DNA of 64,000 nucleotides, from assembly GCA_014281115.1 (NCBI GenBank), contig JACONQ010000008.1, forward strand, positions 1,054,001 to 1,118,000, read 5' to 3'. Below, one piece after another: positions 36,701 through 48,106 of the stretch. How positions within the stretch are numbered: the first letter of the stretch is position 1; every line of letters begins with the position of its first letter. The notes beneath the pieces were generated by a model, which worked only from the letters and a program-made list of their open reading frames with translations, had not been told where the DNA came from and ran no database searches. Source of the DNA: Laburnicola sp. R22_1. Lineage: Eukaryota > Ascomycota > Dothideomycetes > Pleosporales > Didymosphaeriaceae. The translations under genes were made by a program, and so were the position numbers.

Positions 36701-37213
36701 TTTTGAGATGGGGGTTTTGTACGAGTACGAGCATGAGAGGAGAGGCAGCGGACTTGGAATTTGGTTGATATTTATCCGCGTTTATGTGCTATTTAGCGGA
36801 ACCATACGATACCCATGTACACTATATCTGTACATGTATGAGTAGGAGGATTTAGTGGGGTGGCTATGTATACGAAGTATCCGAGCACGGAAGGGTGCGA
36901 AAGATAACTCAAACTATATATAAATATAATTTCTGCTTCTTCATAAGGAACTTCCGTAGTAGTAGCGGTAGTAGCAGCGAATATTTCTACCGAACACTTC
37001 AAGACGTCTACTCACCATGAGTGCCGTGGTGAAGAGAGAGGCGGCCTGCTCATAGCCTTCATCACACTGTACGTCAGTACAAGCGGACGGAGTTTCTGGC
37101 GCTTGAGTTGTTTCTTACTCCACCGGTTGTTCTCGTCCTATCTTCCCGTGGACGGGTTGCACCTTCAGCGACAAGTCATTCTTCGCAATTCAGACACCGC
37201 ATCGCAGAGTGTC
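36701..37213. other. Intergenic, nothing seen
   Basis: Short spacer between mtc5 and the disrupted membrane protein gene, both on the plus strand. It should contain the mtc5 terminator and the downstream promoter. No clear sites recognised. Confidence 0.5.
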
Positions 37214-37980
37214 ATGGCTTTTGTCCAGTTTTTCAAATGGAGAAGAATAGTTCGTCAGTCTTATCGTCGTATCATACCGGTGTTATTGTACGCGATCCTT
37301 ATCTGGGCAGCTTTCACGGCTTCGGGTGAGATTTATTTGCTCATACCACGTTGTTGAGTCACTAATCGGATGACAGGTCTCTTCGCATCCAAGATTACCA
37401 CAAACACTGCAAACGAAGTCCTCCTCACGGGCAAAAATTGCGGCATAGTCTATCCAGACACTCAAACAGACGACTTGATCGAGCAGTATTCCACACAACG
37501 CATTGCCGCCTACCTCAACTATGCACTCCAATGCTACCCTAGTGCGAATGCTCATCAAGCAGAGACTTGTCGACCTTACGTCAAGCCCAAACTCAACTAC
37601 ACTGTCACCAGGAATGCATCATGCCCTTTCGACGAAGAGATGTGCCTCCTCAGGTCGGGGAGCCTCATCATGGACACTGGGCCATTAAATAGTCACCATG
37701 ATTTCGGCATCAATTCTCCGGAGAACAAGCGTTTCTCGTTTAGGGTGACCTCGGAATGTGCACCATTGGTTACGAAGAATTTCACTAAGATACATCAGCC
37801 CAAGGATCCAAACAGCGTGCCTTCTGTCCCTTATTTCTACGGAGAAGCCACAGGAGTGAGGCCGAATAGGGACAAATCTTTTACATGCCAAGTGCCCTAC
37901 AACATGTCGTCTCGCAAAGTTGCCAACTACACGTCAGCTCAAAGTGTAACTCCGGACTATCTCGTTAGGTAGGTTTGTTT

Positions 37981-38254
37981 ATAGATCTTCGATGTAGATC
38001 TATTCAGTGCTTTATTAAGTTTTATATAGTATATAGTTTAAAGTTAATAATTATATAGCTTTTTTATAATTACCTTTTTACGCTCTTTTTATTCACTAAG
38101 TAGGGGCTCTACTTTTTATATTATGTTATTTAAAATGAAAGCCTTTATCCTTCTACCCCTAGGTAGATTAATTTAACACACTATATTTACTATTAAGTCT
38201 TATAATTTATAAAAGGTTAGGTTGACTATAAACTAATATAAATGAATGAATGAA
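37981..38254. mobile_element. AT-rich insertion inside an intron, 11-bp target duplication
   Basis: The intron 37969-38313 is 345 bp. Removing 37981-38254 plus one copy of the direct repeat TAGGTT(T/C)GTTT (37970-37980 and 38255-38265) leaves a normal 60-bp intron with a GTAGGT donor, a GCTGAC branch and a TAG acceptor. The insert is AT-rich, ends in a (GAAT)n-like run, and contains one copy of the dispersed retroposon core at 38061-38181. The two duplication copies differ by C/T, as RIP would cause. Confidence 0.75.
38061..38181 (-). mobile_element. Retroposon family copy 1 (RIP-decayed)
   Basis: About 121 bp matching the cores at 49414-49516 and 54441-54575: T-run, ACGCTCTTTTT, an inverted pair AAGTAG/CTACTT around GGGGCT, ATGAAAGCCTTT and TTCTACCCCTAGGTAG. 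Compared with copy 3 its differences are largely C-to-T and G-to-A. On the minus strand it would end in a poly-A tract. Confidence 0.75.
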
Positions 38255-39497
38255 TAGGTTCGTTTGTCGGAGCACCTTCATCGTCTTGCGCCTGGCTGAC
38301 GGGACTTTGATAGTTGGCAGTTCTACTTCATTCCCATAAAACAGCTGCATCAGTCCGATGCTGGAGTCAACCTTATATTCCTCAGTGCGCCAGGTGTTGT
38401 TTATACCAATCAGATCGACGACCCCTGGCTTGCCGCTCATGACATCACACAAGGACTGAAAGCCTACCATAGGAACGACGCCAACAATACCATAGGCATC
38501 CAATTATATGAGCCCGATGAGCCCACCGGTGTCATGGGCTGCGTGTCCCGTTACCAGTTCTGCAACCCTGCGCTCCCTGCAGAATCACAACGCGAGCCAC
38601 TTAACCACTCATATAGCGAAGACTGGGAGCCCTTCGCAAGGCCTAACGATACCGCATGGCAGAACATATGTCACAACCAGGCAAGCTTACCATATTTACT
38701 CCATGTCGTTCCATGAGACTAACAAACACTTCAGAAAATTGTGAGCACGCTATACTACTCTTTCAGTGTCCTAGGTCTAGCTATCATCCTTGTCATCGGC
38801 GGTCTATTGATCCTCCTCGAGAACTCGCTCGAGTACATCGTCGACTGGGTGGATAAGCGACATATGCACGTCTCGAGTGGCATACAAACGAAACTTTGCA
38901 GCTTCACCGTCTCGCTCATGAAGAAGCGGGATATGGAACTTGGAGAGACTGTGACGGAGCGGTGCCGACGACTGAGTATGGAGAGAAGCTGGGAGTGTTG
39001 GACGTGCAGGGTTAAATGTGGTACCGAAAGTCGAGAGTGACGCTGAATCAAAAGGCTCGAGTGACCAGGGTACGATTTTAGAGATTGAGAGGGTCAAAAG
39101 TGACGAGGAGGTAGGAGCCAAACTCCATGAACTGGATATATCGACAAATCCATAGACAATCCCTCAGAATTATAGTCCCATATAGAGTTGTCCGATTTTC
39201 TATAGAGGTATGGTTTCTTGGCCACTAAGAGTTTTCCTAATAAAAGGAGTACAGATAAGAGATGTACTTCCTCCTGCCGTTAAGAACACAGAAATACAGA
39301 GGTATACGCAGCGAGGGTAGTAGAAGATGCCTTATACACCGTCGTCGTCGTCCTCAGCCAACACAACACACACACCTAAAACTAAACACCATCTATCAAT
39401 TTCTGACCCAGTCACGACATACTCTAAGAGTAGATGATTCCAACGAAGCATAGCTATCGCACACACATATAAAAGCCACACTACTCCACAAGCCCGC

Positions 39498-41022
39498 CTA
39501 CTCCCCACGCCAAACAACCTCCATAATAACCATATACGTCAACGGATTCGCATCCACCCTCACAATCTCAAACCTCTCATCCGCCCTCCCCACAATCCCC
39601 TTCCACACCTCCAACGGCCTCTCACTCGCATTAAACAGCGCCATCATCCTCAGGTCCGTGCTCGTCCCAAACTGATGAATCGACCTCGGAAGACTCGGAT
39701 CGATATCCCCCTGTTTCCCCATGTAATCGATGAACAAGATCTTAGCACCAGGTTTCAGCGCAGGGCGCAGCGCTTGCAGGATTTTGACCGATTCGGCGTC
39801 GGGCCAGTCGTGCAGGATGAGCTTGATGAGGTAGATGTCGGCGGCGACGGGCTGGGGGTCGAAGAAGTTGTGTTCGCGGAAGGTGACGCGGGGTTTTAGG
39901 TCGGTGGGGAGGTTGGCGGAGAAGACGGGGGAGCATTCGTGGAGGTCTTCGACGATGATGTTGAGGTTTGGGTGGGCTTTTGCGAGGGCGAAGGCGTCGT
40001 GGCCTCCTGAGCCGCCGAGCTGAATCATGTTAGATGAAAGATTTCGAAGGGAGGGAAGGAGTGTCTGGTGCGGGCAGGGGGACTTACATCGACAATAGTA
40101 GCATTTCCCAATTTCTCCCATTCCAAGGCGCCTAGGAGCAGATCCACGGTTCCAAAGATGTCCTTGATATAAGACATCCATTCGATGAAATTTCTCTGGC
40201 GCCAGCCTTTCTTCTCACCCGCGCCATCGTTCTCCAACAGATCCCAGGTATCTTTGTAATCACCGAACACCTCTCCTCCACTATGACTCAATTTAAACGC
40301 TGTCTCGCTCATGTCTCTCGACAGTTCCTTCTTTCCTAGACCGTACTTCTCCAGTGCTTCGGGCATGACTATCATGGAAGGACCGACATCTTGTATGCAT
40401 CCGCTGACGAGTGCACGTAGACCGGGAATCTTTGCAAGGGCTGCTGAGCGAGACGTGTGCTGGATGGGTGAGGAGGAGGGTTTGGCGGGGTCCGTGTAGG
40501 TGAAGAAGCGCAACGTGGTAGCGTGCTCTATCACGCGTTGGACGGCTTCTTCCGGGAGATTGACGTGCTGCGCTATGGACGATATGGAGGCTGAACCGTC
40601 TATCGGAATAGCAGCCCAGAAGTTGAAGTGGTTCAGAATATTGAGAGCCGCGATATCTGGAAGCGCCTACAGAAGTCAGTCACGTTTCCGCTCGGTTTTT
40701 CCCAACGTCTCAACGATACATAACTTGAGCAACCCAAATGTAGATTATGTGCAGGAATCGGTTTTCTTACATTGTGAGCATAATTAAAAACACTCTCGCT
40801 CGGCCCCTGCGAAATGATAGAAAGATCATTAATCGCATCCTGCAAATGCTGCTTCGTCGTAAAAATATCGGGCGTAAATTTCGAAATATTGACCGGGCTA
40901 TCCGCCGCCAGCGTCGGGGCTTCGACCTCGCTCTCCTTAAGAAGCCGCTCCAATGTCTCAGATAGCTCTTTAACCCTCGCTCCAAGCTCACTCAACGTCG
41001 GTTTCAAATGGGAAGATGCCAT
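39498..41022 (-). CDS. SAM-dependent O-methyltransferase (COMT-like)
   Basis: 450-residue methyltransferase of the plant-COMT-like family (Methyltransf_2), common in fungal secondary metabolism. Exons 40771-41022, 40088-40666 and 39498-40019; introns of 104 and 68 bp, both phase 0. The N-terminal half is a helical dimerisation region with a winged-helix segment (SISSIAQHVNLPEEAVQRVI). The C-terminal half has the SAM-binding motif VDLGGSGGHDAFALAKAHP, the acidic loop IIVEDL, HNFFDPQP, and LIKLILHDWPD, where His is the usual catalytic base. The first SAM motif is assembled across the second intron (VD / LGGSGG). No polyketide synthase or other tailoring gene lies next to it, only a permease and a dead transposon, so a cluster role is not supported here. 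Substrate unknown; it is a small-molecule phenol or hydroxyl in the family. Confidence 0.92.
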
Positions 41023-41513
41023 GGCTGTGCTTCTAGGTTTGGGTCGCGACTTCCCCCAGTAGTGGTGTCTTCTGTCCTACTATGCACCAAAGGTAGCTCC
41101 ACGCGGCATCGTCTTATAGCAGCCGCTTGATCACGATTTTTTTTTTCCTGGCGGAGGCCTTCCGCCATCGGGCCTCCACATCCAAGCAGCAGCTCATATA
41201 AATCACGTCGTCGTGCATGCCGGCGGCCTTGGCGTTGCGAAAAGCAGGTGGAGGTAACAAGCAGCGATTCGCTAGGAGAGGGCTAACGGTCCATCTGATA
41301 AGATGAATCTTATCAATCAGATTAGATATGCCCTGCCCATCCTTGCATGCCAAGGTGCGAAAGTCGGGATGCCCTCAGGGACCTTCTCAATGTTCCTTAG
41401 GGCGATGGGTCGTTGTGGGAGGCTAAGGGCCAAGGCATCGCGCGGGGTATTCCACCATCATTCATCAGTTGATGGGGGCGCGAACCAAATGCAACCTAAG
41501 TTGACGTTACGTA

Positions 41514-42837
41514 CAGTACTAAGCCAAAAGTCTGTTCCCCGCAGGGGTAAGCGAGGTCCGCCATCATCACCACCCCGTCGCGCAGAGCGCTCCGGCACCC
41601 CCAATATCGCTCCCGGAGAGTTGATAATTGATATAGAGATAATTATTTGATCAATATTTTGTTTGATACCCGCGCGCACGCCGGAGAGCAAGTAGGCGGC
41701 GCGGCATACTAAGTATAAGCTTGCGAATCAGCGAATCAGGGATCCTACGCCAGCAATCTTTCAACGCCGCGCAGAAGGTCTCAAAGTCCTTGTCGCCGTC
41801 GCCAAGGTCGCCCATATTGGGGTAACGCTTATGGAGTTCTCTCTTAAGGGACCACCAGAGATGTTTGATGGGGTTGATGTCGGGGGAATAACGCGGCCAC
41901 TCGATCGGTTGTATGCCGTGTTCCGCCAAAAAATCGAGCGACTGTCGCGCCCTGTGGATGGGCGCGTTGTCGTGCATATAGATATCTCCTGCGTAATAAT
42001 TACAGAGGAGTCCTTCGCGTAGAGCTTTAATATAACTCTATGCGCTGTATCCTTTGCGACAAGCTGCTGGGTCCCTGGGCATGATCACTAAGGGACTCCG
42101 CTAAACCCGCCCTCTCCAATTAAGCCAGATACTCGCCCACACCATTGCCGCGCGAGATCTTAATATAACTGTCTTCTTGATTATCTCATGTCCCCATTTC
42201 TCGTGTGGGAGGCGAAAAACCCATATAGATGTGCTGCCGGAGCGTCTTTGAATAGAGCACTCATCTAAGAACCAGAAGGGCTGTCCGCGCCAATCCCAAT
42301 TGCGATATTCCTATTCGAATTAACGCCTCTCCTAGGCCACCACGCAAGTGATCTTAGGCTTCTGCGCTGCCCAGAAGTTGGTCAGGCTCTCTGCCTTCAA
42401 TGCGCGATATGCAGTTGTTTAAGAGATGCGGCGGAGGGAGGCCTTGCAGAGGAGGGCTAGGTATTTAATCCTTAGGTTTTTTTGTGCCTCTTAATAGAGT
42501 ACACGCTTGTCATGTGTATTAAGCGCCTAGGGACACCCTAATCAAGGCCGCGATTAATTGTAGTGTTATTCTCCATATCTCTAAAGTGTTTTGTTAATGC
42601 AGCGACGCGTACAGTTAAACTCCTCAGCCAACTCTCGCAATAACGCGCCCGCCTCACACTTCGCGATAATTAAATCCCGTTGCTGGACAGATAATTCGGC
42701 ATTGCGGCGACGATTTCCTGAAATTTCTACACCAAAAGAGCTCATATTGGTGGAGTAATGTAGTGTTGAAAATAGGGTGTTGATGTTGGTGTACGCGCGT
42801 TAGCGTGTTGGGGGAACAGACTTTTGGCTTGGCACTG
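41514..42837 (-). mobile_element. Tc1/mariner-type transposon, RIP-inactivated
   Basis: 1,324-bp element with 27-bp terminal inverted repeats (CAGTRCYAAGCCAAAAGTCT, two transition mismatches between ends), flanked by TA at 41512-41513 and 42838-42839, the standard Tc1/mariner duplication. It carries one degenerate transposase on the minus strand. It sits between the O-methyltransferase start and the permease stop and disrupts neither. Confidence 0.93.
41651..42745 (-). pseudogene. Tc1-type DDE transposase with 12 in-frame stops
   Basis: A single 365-codon frame runs from ATG (42743-42745) to TAA (41651-41653) with no indel but twelve internal stop codons. An N-terminal helix-turn-helix region is visible (LSVQQRDLIIAKCEAGALL). 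The three catalytic regions remain: FLDECSIQ, MHDNAPIH and SPDINPIKHLWW. Stops of the TAG, TAA and TGA types at Trp, Gln or Arg positions, without frameshifts, indicate point-mutation decay of the RIP type. Confidence 0.92.
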
Positions 42838-42970
42838 TAACTGCAGGAAAGAAGAGGACCTACTAGTAGCTTTTCATGGAATACATTAGATTCTCCAAGG
42901 TATATGTTATTCAAGATCTGTAACACATCAGCGTCCATTGCGGACCGTTGGCCAAACCGCTGCACACTAG

Positions 42971-44733
42971 CTAGATAGTGGTGCCGTGCCTGCCAGTGAT
43001 GACATCGACAACGACATCGCTTTTCCTCTCACCCACACCCCTGAAGCTCTTCCTTCCCCTCAGGACCCAATCCACTACAATGACGAGAACCACAATAGCG
43101 TACACTGCGCTAACGTAGTTCATCGTACCTGCCTCGACAGGCATGACATAGGGGAACGAGTACATGACGAGCGTGAAGAGCGTCCATACGAGGAGCACGA
43201 TATTGGAAAAGAATCCGAAAGGACCGAGCCAAAAGGGGCCGTGCTTGAGCGTGGAACGCCCTCGGATAAGGAGGCAGACAACTGGGACCGCATACGAGAA
43301 GTAGAGGAGGACGATGCAGGCGGTGATCATCCTACAAACTATTAGTGTCCGTCGTCTTCTCCAAGTGGGATGTACTTACGAGTTAAACGCCGTCAAGGAA
43401 GCGAGATATAGGCAACCGATAACAGCCACAATCACGGAAGAGACGAAGTGCGCATAAACCGGGACATCCAGCCCCTTGTGCACCTGGCTGAGCCAACGAT
43501 GTCCCGGGAGACCCCTATCCCTCGCGAAGCTCCAGCAGAGTCGACTCTGCCACGTATGGCTCGAGACGAGACACCCAAAGCCCGTGGCAATGATCATGGC
43601 TTCCAAAACGATGGCTCCGCCTTGGTTCCCCACTGCCCTGTAGAACAGCTCAAGGATAGGCACACCAGTCGCCGTTCCCACAATGTCTTGAAAGTCGCCC
43701 ACAATCGAGAAGAACATGGATATGCCCCAGAACCAGCCGGTGACAAAGCCGATGCCAATGGTACCCATGATGGCAATGGGAACCATGCGCTCGGGTCGAT
43801 GTACTTCTTCAGCGAGATGGGTAGCGCAGTCGAGACATGCGAAGCCCCAATTGGTGTTCACGAGGCCAACAATGAATGCGATTCCGCCTTGTTTCCAACC
43901 AGTATTGTTGATGAAGGTAGCGAACACGAAAGTCGCATGCTGGTGTGTCGGTGCGACTGCCGGGACCGTTATCGTAGTGACGAGGAAAGAGATCAAGGAA
44001 GTCCAGAGAGCGACCGTGGCCACCGTCGGCAGTGTTTTGCCGTAGCAGTTGAACACGAAGCAGAAGATGTTGACCAATTGATAGGCTACGAATACCATCC
44101 ATCGTTCAATGACTCTGTGAGCGTTAGTCGGGTGTCACGCCTTCATTTTATGTATTGTGATAGGGGCTACCACTCCCCATACTTGAGCTGCTCTATGTAA
44201 CACTGAGCTACAAGTAAATGTAAAGACTTGACTTACAGATCTGGATGAGTAAGGGAATAGCATCCCACAATACCGCTACCAACTGCGAGAGCTACACTCG
44301 CACTCGTGAACATAGCTCCTGTCCAGGCGAACCACCCAGTGAGATAACTCGCCAGATTCGCATACTTCTTCGGAGCCAGCTCATTCGTCCAGAAATACTG
44401 ACCCCCTGCATTCGGCATGGCGCTAGCCAACTCGCTCAACGTGACTCCAATGCAAGTGGAGACCAACGCAATGATGATGACGCCGTAGATGACCAGAATC
44501 GGCCCTCCTGAATTGATGCCGGTGACCAGAGCCGCCGAAATGCCGAACCAGGTATTCGTCAGGGAAAAGCCGACACCGAGTACCGACCAGACGCTGAAAT
44601 TCCTCTGCATCTCTTGTGTATAGCCCATTTCAGCTAGCTTCAAGGCATCCTGGTCGAACTCGGCAGCCTCGCCTTTCGACCTGTCCACGGATGGCTGCGG
44701 CGCGAGCGCCTTCTCATTGTCCGAGTCACCCAT
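42971..44733 (-). CDS. APC-family amino acid/choline permease
   Basis: 530-residue plasma-membrane transporter of the amino acid-polyamine-organocation superfamily, of the fungal GABA/choline permease type. Exons 44237-44733, 43380-44114 and 42971-43331; introns of 122 and 48 bp. The cytosolic N-terminus ends in LAEMGYTQEMQRNFSVWSVLGVGFSL, the typical entry to helix 1. GINSGGPILVIYG, ELASAMPNAGGQYFW and LVNTNWGFACLDCATHLAEEV follow at the expected spacing. About twelve hydrophobic helices can be counted. The C-terminus is short and basic. Junctions restore L-VIERW and NS-MITAC. The substrate cannot be read from sequence; members take up amino acids, GABA or choline with protons. It ends only 133 bp from the Tc1-type element. 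Confidence 0.93.
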
Positions 44734-46409
44734 CCTGCGAAGCCCTCGCTGGCTATGACGATCTCAGAGCGAGGGATTGATGGTGAGAATGGTAATTATG
44801 GGGCAAATCCGGGGTAGACTTGCAGGAGATTGACGTCGCTTAGTCTAGAATGAAGCTTGTCGTAGAGGCTAAGAAGAGGTATGTGAAGAGACGTAGGTCA
44901 TGAACTTGAAGAAAGGGCTAGAGATACAGAGAGCGAAGAATGCAGTATATACAGGACCAACGCGACAAACGGATACGCTGTGAAAAGGGGATAAGCAAGA
45001 TTCCGAACACCGCGCAAACGCAGAGACCATATATGCACGTCGGGTCGGGTAGGCCTCCACCAACCAGGTAGATTAGGGATTTCCGCTGATAGCAGATATA
45101 ATGTCCAATACTGTAGAATGCTGGTTGATGTCCTTCAACGAATAAACATCATAAGCAGACCGTGGACTAGCTTGATAAAGGAAACAGATGCTTAGTTTAG
45201 GCGATCGAACGCGTGTGAAGGCGTGTGGAGAAAGCGCGAGCTTGCGTTTGCTTTTTGGACAACCCTGGGAAGCATGCATGCGATCGGCACGTTTGAAGGT
45301 GAGCACCTGCAAGGAGTGTGGATCCTGTCCCACCAATGTCCTCTTCTAAAAACATTGTGGGAAGCTATCTTGAATTGCATGCTCGACGGAACTGGCATCC
45401 AGGGAGCAACACAAAGACTGTATATCTCAATCTTGACGTGCTTTGAATGCATCCACGGGTTCGCGGATGTCGTGCTAACTGGCCGGCGGGCGCCTATCAT
45501 CGTAAGCTACCCGCGTCAGATGAGCTGCTCCTGTTGGCGTACGTATGGTGGAGCATCATTTCGGTACCGGAACGGAAAGGGATCATATCCGCTCCCGCGC
45601 ATGCGAAGAGATACTGCCTTAGCTCGCGAGGACGCTGAGTCGCACAGCATGAAGCAGCCTTGTCCAGCACTCATCGCTATGACAATTTTTGCGGAATCTT
45701 GTGGATAGGACCCCGCGATACATGTCAGGACTTGTATGTGGACGCGGATCCGCAGCGAATGTCTAAAAGACGCTAGAGACAGAAGCTACATTGTATCTCC
45801 CGTCGTCGTCGAGCTCACTTCCTCGAGGCGCGCGGCAAGACAACTACCCGAAGCGGTATACGAATCCCAGACGGCCCGTCCAACAATACGTGCTGGAATT
45901 GACCACCGAGCTTCTTCGAGACCTGCTTTTTTCTTCGTGCGTACCAACCCACTTTGCATCGCTTTCTGAGGCCAGATGTGGCGTCAGGAGGTAACTGCAC
46001 ATATATGAAGGGCACCCGGCCGCTCCTCTTCTGGAAGGCGCGAGACCTTCGCAACGTTTCTTGGGGTACACGAATGCAGGTATAGTGTAACCGGCTGCCG
46101 ACTCGCCCCCACTGTTGTGCGTCGCAGTGTGTCTAGCGATATCGTTGCTTTTGAAGAAAAGAAACTAGGCGGTCAATAATAGTAGATGAAGTACGGCGTC
46201 TGAACAGTGTCGAATCCAACGGCAAGCTGTGCTCTTATATGGTCTCCCAAGCGTGTTGGGAACCACGTTAAGAAAAGGATGATGCGGTTGGTTCCGATAT
46301 GTTCTGTACTTTGGGAATACCTTCATCCCATCTGTACATAAGAATAGCATACGGTGAAGGCCTCTGCCGAGATCCGAAACACGCTCGAGTCCTGTACAAT
46401 GTTGCATTA
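44734..46409. other. Intergenic, no gene recognised
   Basis: Upstream region of the permease and flank of the pogo-like element. A 161-codon plus frame (45223-45708) has no motif or coding texture. No repeat found before the element end at 46410. Confidence 0.5.
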
Positions 46410-46516
46410 AGCTAGCGCATATAGTCGCCGCCCACATAGGGTTGCCGCCCACCCCGCCAAAACGCGACACCTGCACAAAACCCGCGATATCTCAGCAACG
46501 CTAATTTCAATTGCCA

Positions 46517-48106
46517 TTAACTACACATAGATTTAAGCGCTGTAGCGGCTGTAGCTATAGCAGCTGTTTCTAAAGTGCTTAATATAGTAAATATACGTGG
46601 TTTAGCTGCTAAAGCCTTAGCTGCGCACATAGCCTCCCTGATACTCTCTACTTCTACAAAGCGTTAATTCGGGTCTACTCGAACGCGCTTACGCTGACGC
46701 TGAGAGGTAGATATCTCTAGCTGCTGCTCAAGTCGTCTTTTCTCTGCTTCTAGGCCTGCAGCTCTAGCATTTGCAGCTGCTAGAGCCTTACCTGCTTGCC
46801 TGCTAGCCAGCTCGAATCACACGCTCTGTAAAGCCTTCCTCCTAGCTTCTCTGAACGCTGTGCTACGCTATATAGAGATCGCGAGGGCCTAAGGAGTAGA
46901 GAGGAAGCTCTAGAGCTGCTGCTGAGGCTGCTGCTAACGAGTAGGCGTAGTAGGCCTCTAAGAGACCTGCGACGAGCTAAGCACGTGATTAATATTAAAT
47001 AGGCAGATGCTAGATGCCTGCTAGCCAGCTCGAATCACACGCTCTGTAAAGCCTTCCTCCCTAGCTTAGTAATAGCAGGTGATAAAGCGCTCCTTCTTAA
47101 CAGGCGCAGCGTCGTCAAGTAATGCGAGCTCCTAAATCTAACGCCTGTAGCTAGACTTAATCACAGAGAAAGGAGCAAGATCTAGAGGCTGTAGGACGTG
47201 TAAGGTGTGCGCAGGTAGATATAGGAGCTATATATAATACAGCCTACAGAGCCATAGGAAGTCTATATTAATATGGCTGCCGTGACTATCAAGGATAAGA
47301 AGGCGGTACTAGCTGTCACCTACAGCTGTCTCAGGTATAAATATACGCTATAGCCACTCAACACCTATCGCTTTCAACATCTATCCGTTCTCAGAGGTTG
47401 TATAGAGCCAGCTAGGCACGGATTTGGCTAGGAACTAGGTAGTCTATAGGCTCTGGCCTTTAAAGATGACTGCGCAGCATAGTTTCTACCCTGTCGCTGA
47501 TACGCACTTGATTATAGAGACCCACTTGCGATTCTCTAAAGACCGAATATAAGCCTTCTTCTTCTGACTACTAGAGAGTACTCTAGTGTTTGTACATACT
47601 CCTAGAGCCACGCTAGTCTTATCCATATTGTAGGTATTCTCCGCCTATATATTAAGCCGCCGTTAAGTCTACTCATAGAGCTCTAGGAACGCGCGTAGCT
47701 GCTCTAGTATTGCTGCATCAGCTCTCTAAGCCTCTAGCTTTCTGCTAACTACAGAGGCAACGCGTGGCTGGCGCCTAAGGAAGTGTGAGAGCCAGAGCTT
47801 GCCAATAGGCTAGTTATCGCCATTCATACGCAGAATTCAATTCGCCATTTCTCGAGCGCGAGCGTGCGAGGGAGGGCAGGCGCGTGCGTCTTCTTCAAGG
47901 ATCCAGTCTACTAGAAAGTCCTTCTGCGCAGGAGTTAATCTCTACTAGTGTTGATAGCAAATCGCGCTGTTTGTCGCGCCGCCTAGTTGGCCTTAGAGGG
48001 TAGATCGAGGGATGTTATATGCCTTCGCTATAGCGCGTAGGCTTAGATAAAGGCCAGCGTTGAAATCACTAATAGCTAATTGTATAGCTTCTTCGCGGGG
48101 GTCCAT
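46517..48106 (-). pseudogene. pogo-type DDE_1 transposase, many in-frame stops
   Basis: Reading from ATG (48104-48106), the frame shows MDPREEAIQLAISDFNAG, a helix-turn-helix (SLRAIAKAYNIPRSTL), NTYNMDKTS (first Asp), LLILDSHGSH (second Asp) and VLQPLDLAPF (third Asp), with a basic C-terminal region (RQRKRVRVDPN). Start and end are 1,590 nt apart, a multiple of three. More than fifteen stops interrupt it, mostly TAG or TAA at Trp, Gln or Arg positions. Unlike the element in the FLC gene, its catalytic Asp residues remain, but it cannot make a full protein. Confidence 0.88.
46797..46842. repeat. 46-bp direct repeat, copy A (copy B 47015-47060)
   Basis: The block beginning TGCCTGCTAGCCAGCTCG and ending CCTTCCTCC occurs twice, 218 bp apart, inside the pogo-like element. 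In the transposase frame it encodes part of the C-terminal region, so one copy is an internal duplication. Confidence 0.8.

Larger units (their letters stand above)
37214..39155 (+). pseudogene. Pleosporales-type membrane glycoprotein gene, two frameshifts
   Basis: Exons 37214-37325, 37377-37968, 38314-38680 and 38735 onward. An N-terminal membrane helix (IIPVLLYAILIWAAFTASG) is followed by a Cys- and N-glycosylation-rich extracellular part and a second helix (VLGLAIILVIGGLLILLE). This layout and motifs such as QIDDPWLAAH and GVMGCVSRYQFCNP fit a large, uncharacterised family I associate with Dothideomycetes. The third intron uses a GC donor (GCAAGC) with a strong GACTAAC branch. In the last exon the reading frame must step by minus one between about 38857 and 38872, and again at the GGG run at 39009-39011, to recover the family-like tail (RLEWHTNETLQLHRLAHEEA, then EKLGVLDV, then VVPKVESDAE) ending at 39153-39155. 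Either the gene is decaying or two single-base sequencing deletions are present. Without correction it stops at 39040. Confidence 0.7.

Noticed and set aside
38207..38503. 98-codon minus-strand ORF
   Set aside because: Shadow of exon 3 of the membrane protein gene; plus-strand frame has the family motifs and splice signals.
43448..44200. 250-codon plus-strand ORF
   Set aside because: Antisense shadow of the APC permease exon 2.
39498..44733. Secondary metabolite cluster (methyltransferase plus permease)
   Set aside because: No polyketide synthase, peptide synthetase, terpene cyclase, P450 or pathway regulator is present; two neighbours are not enough.
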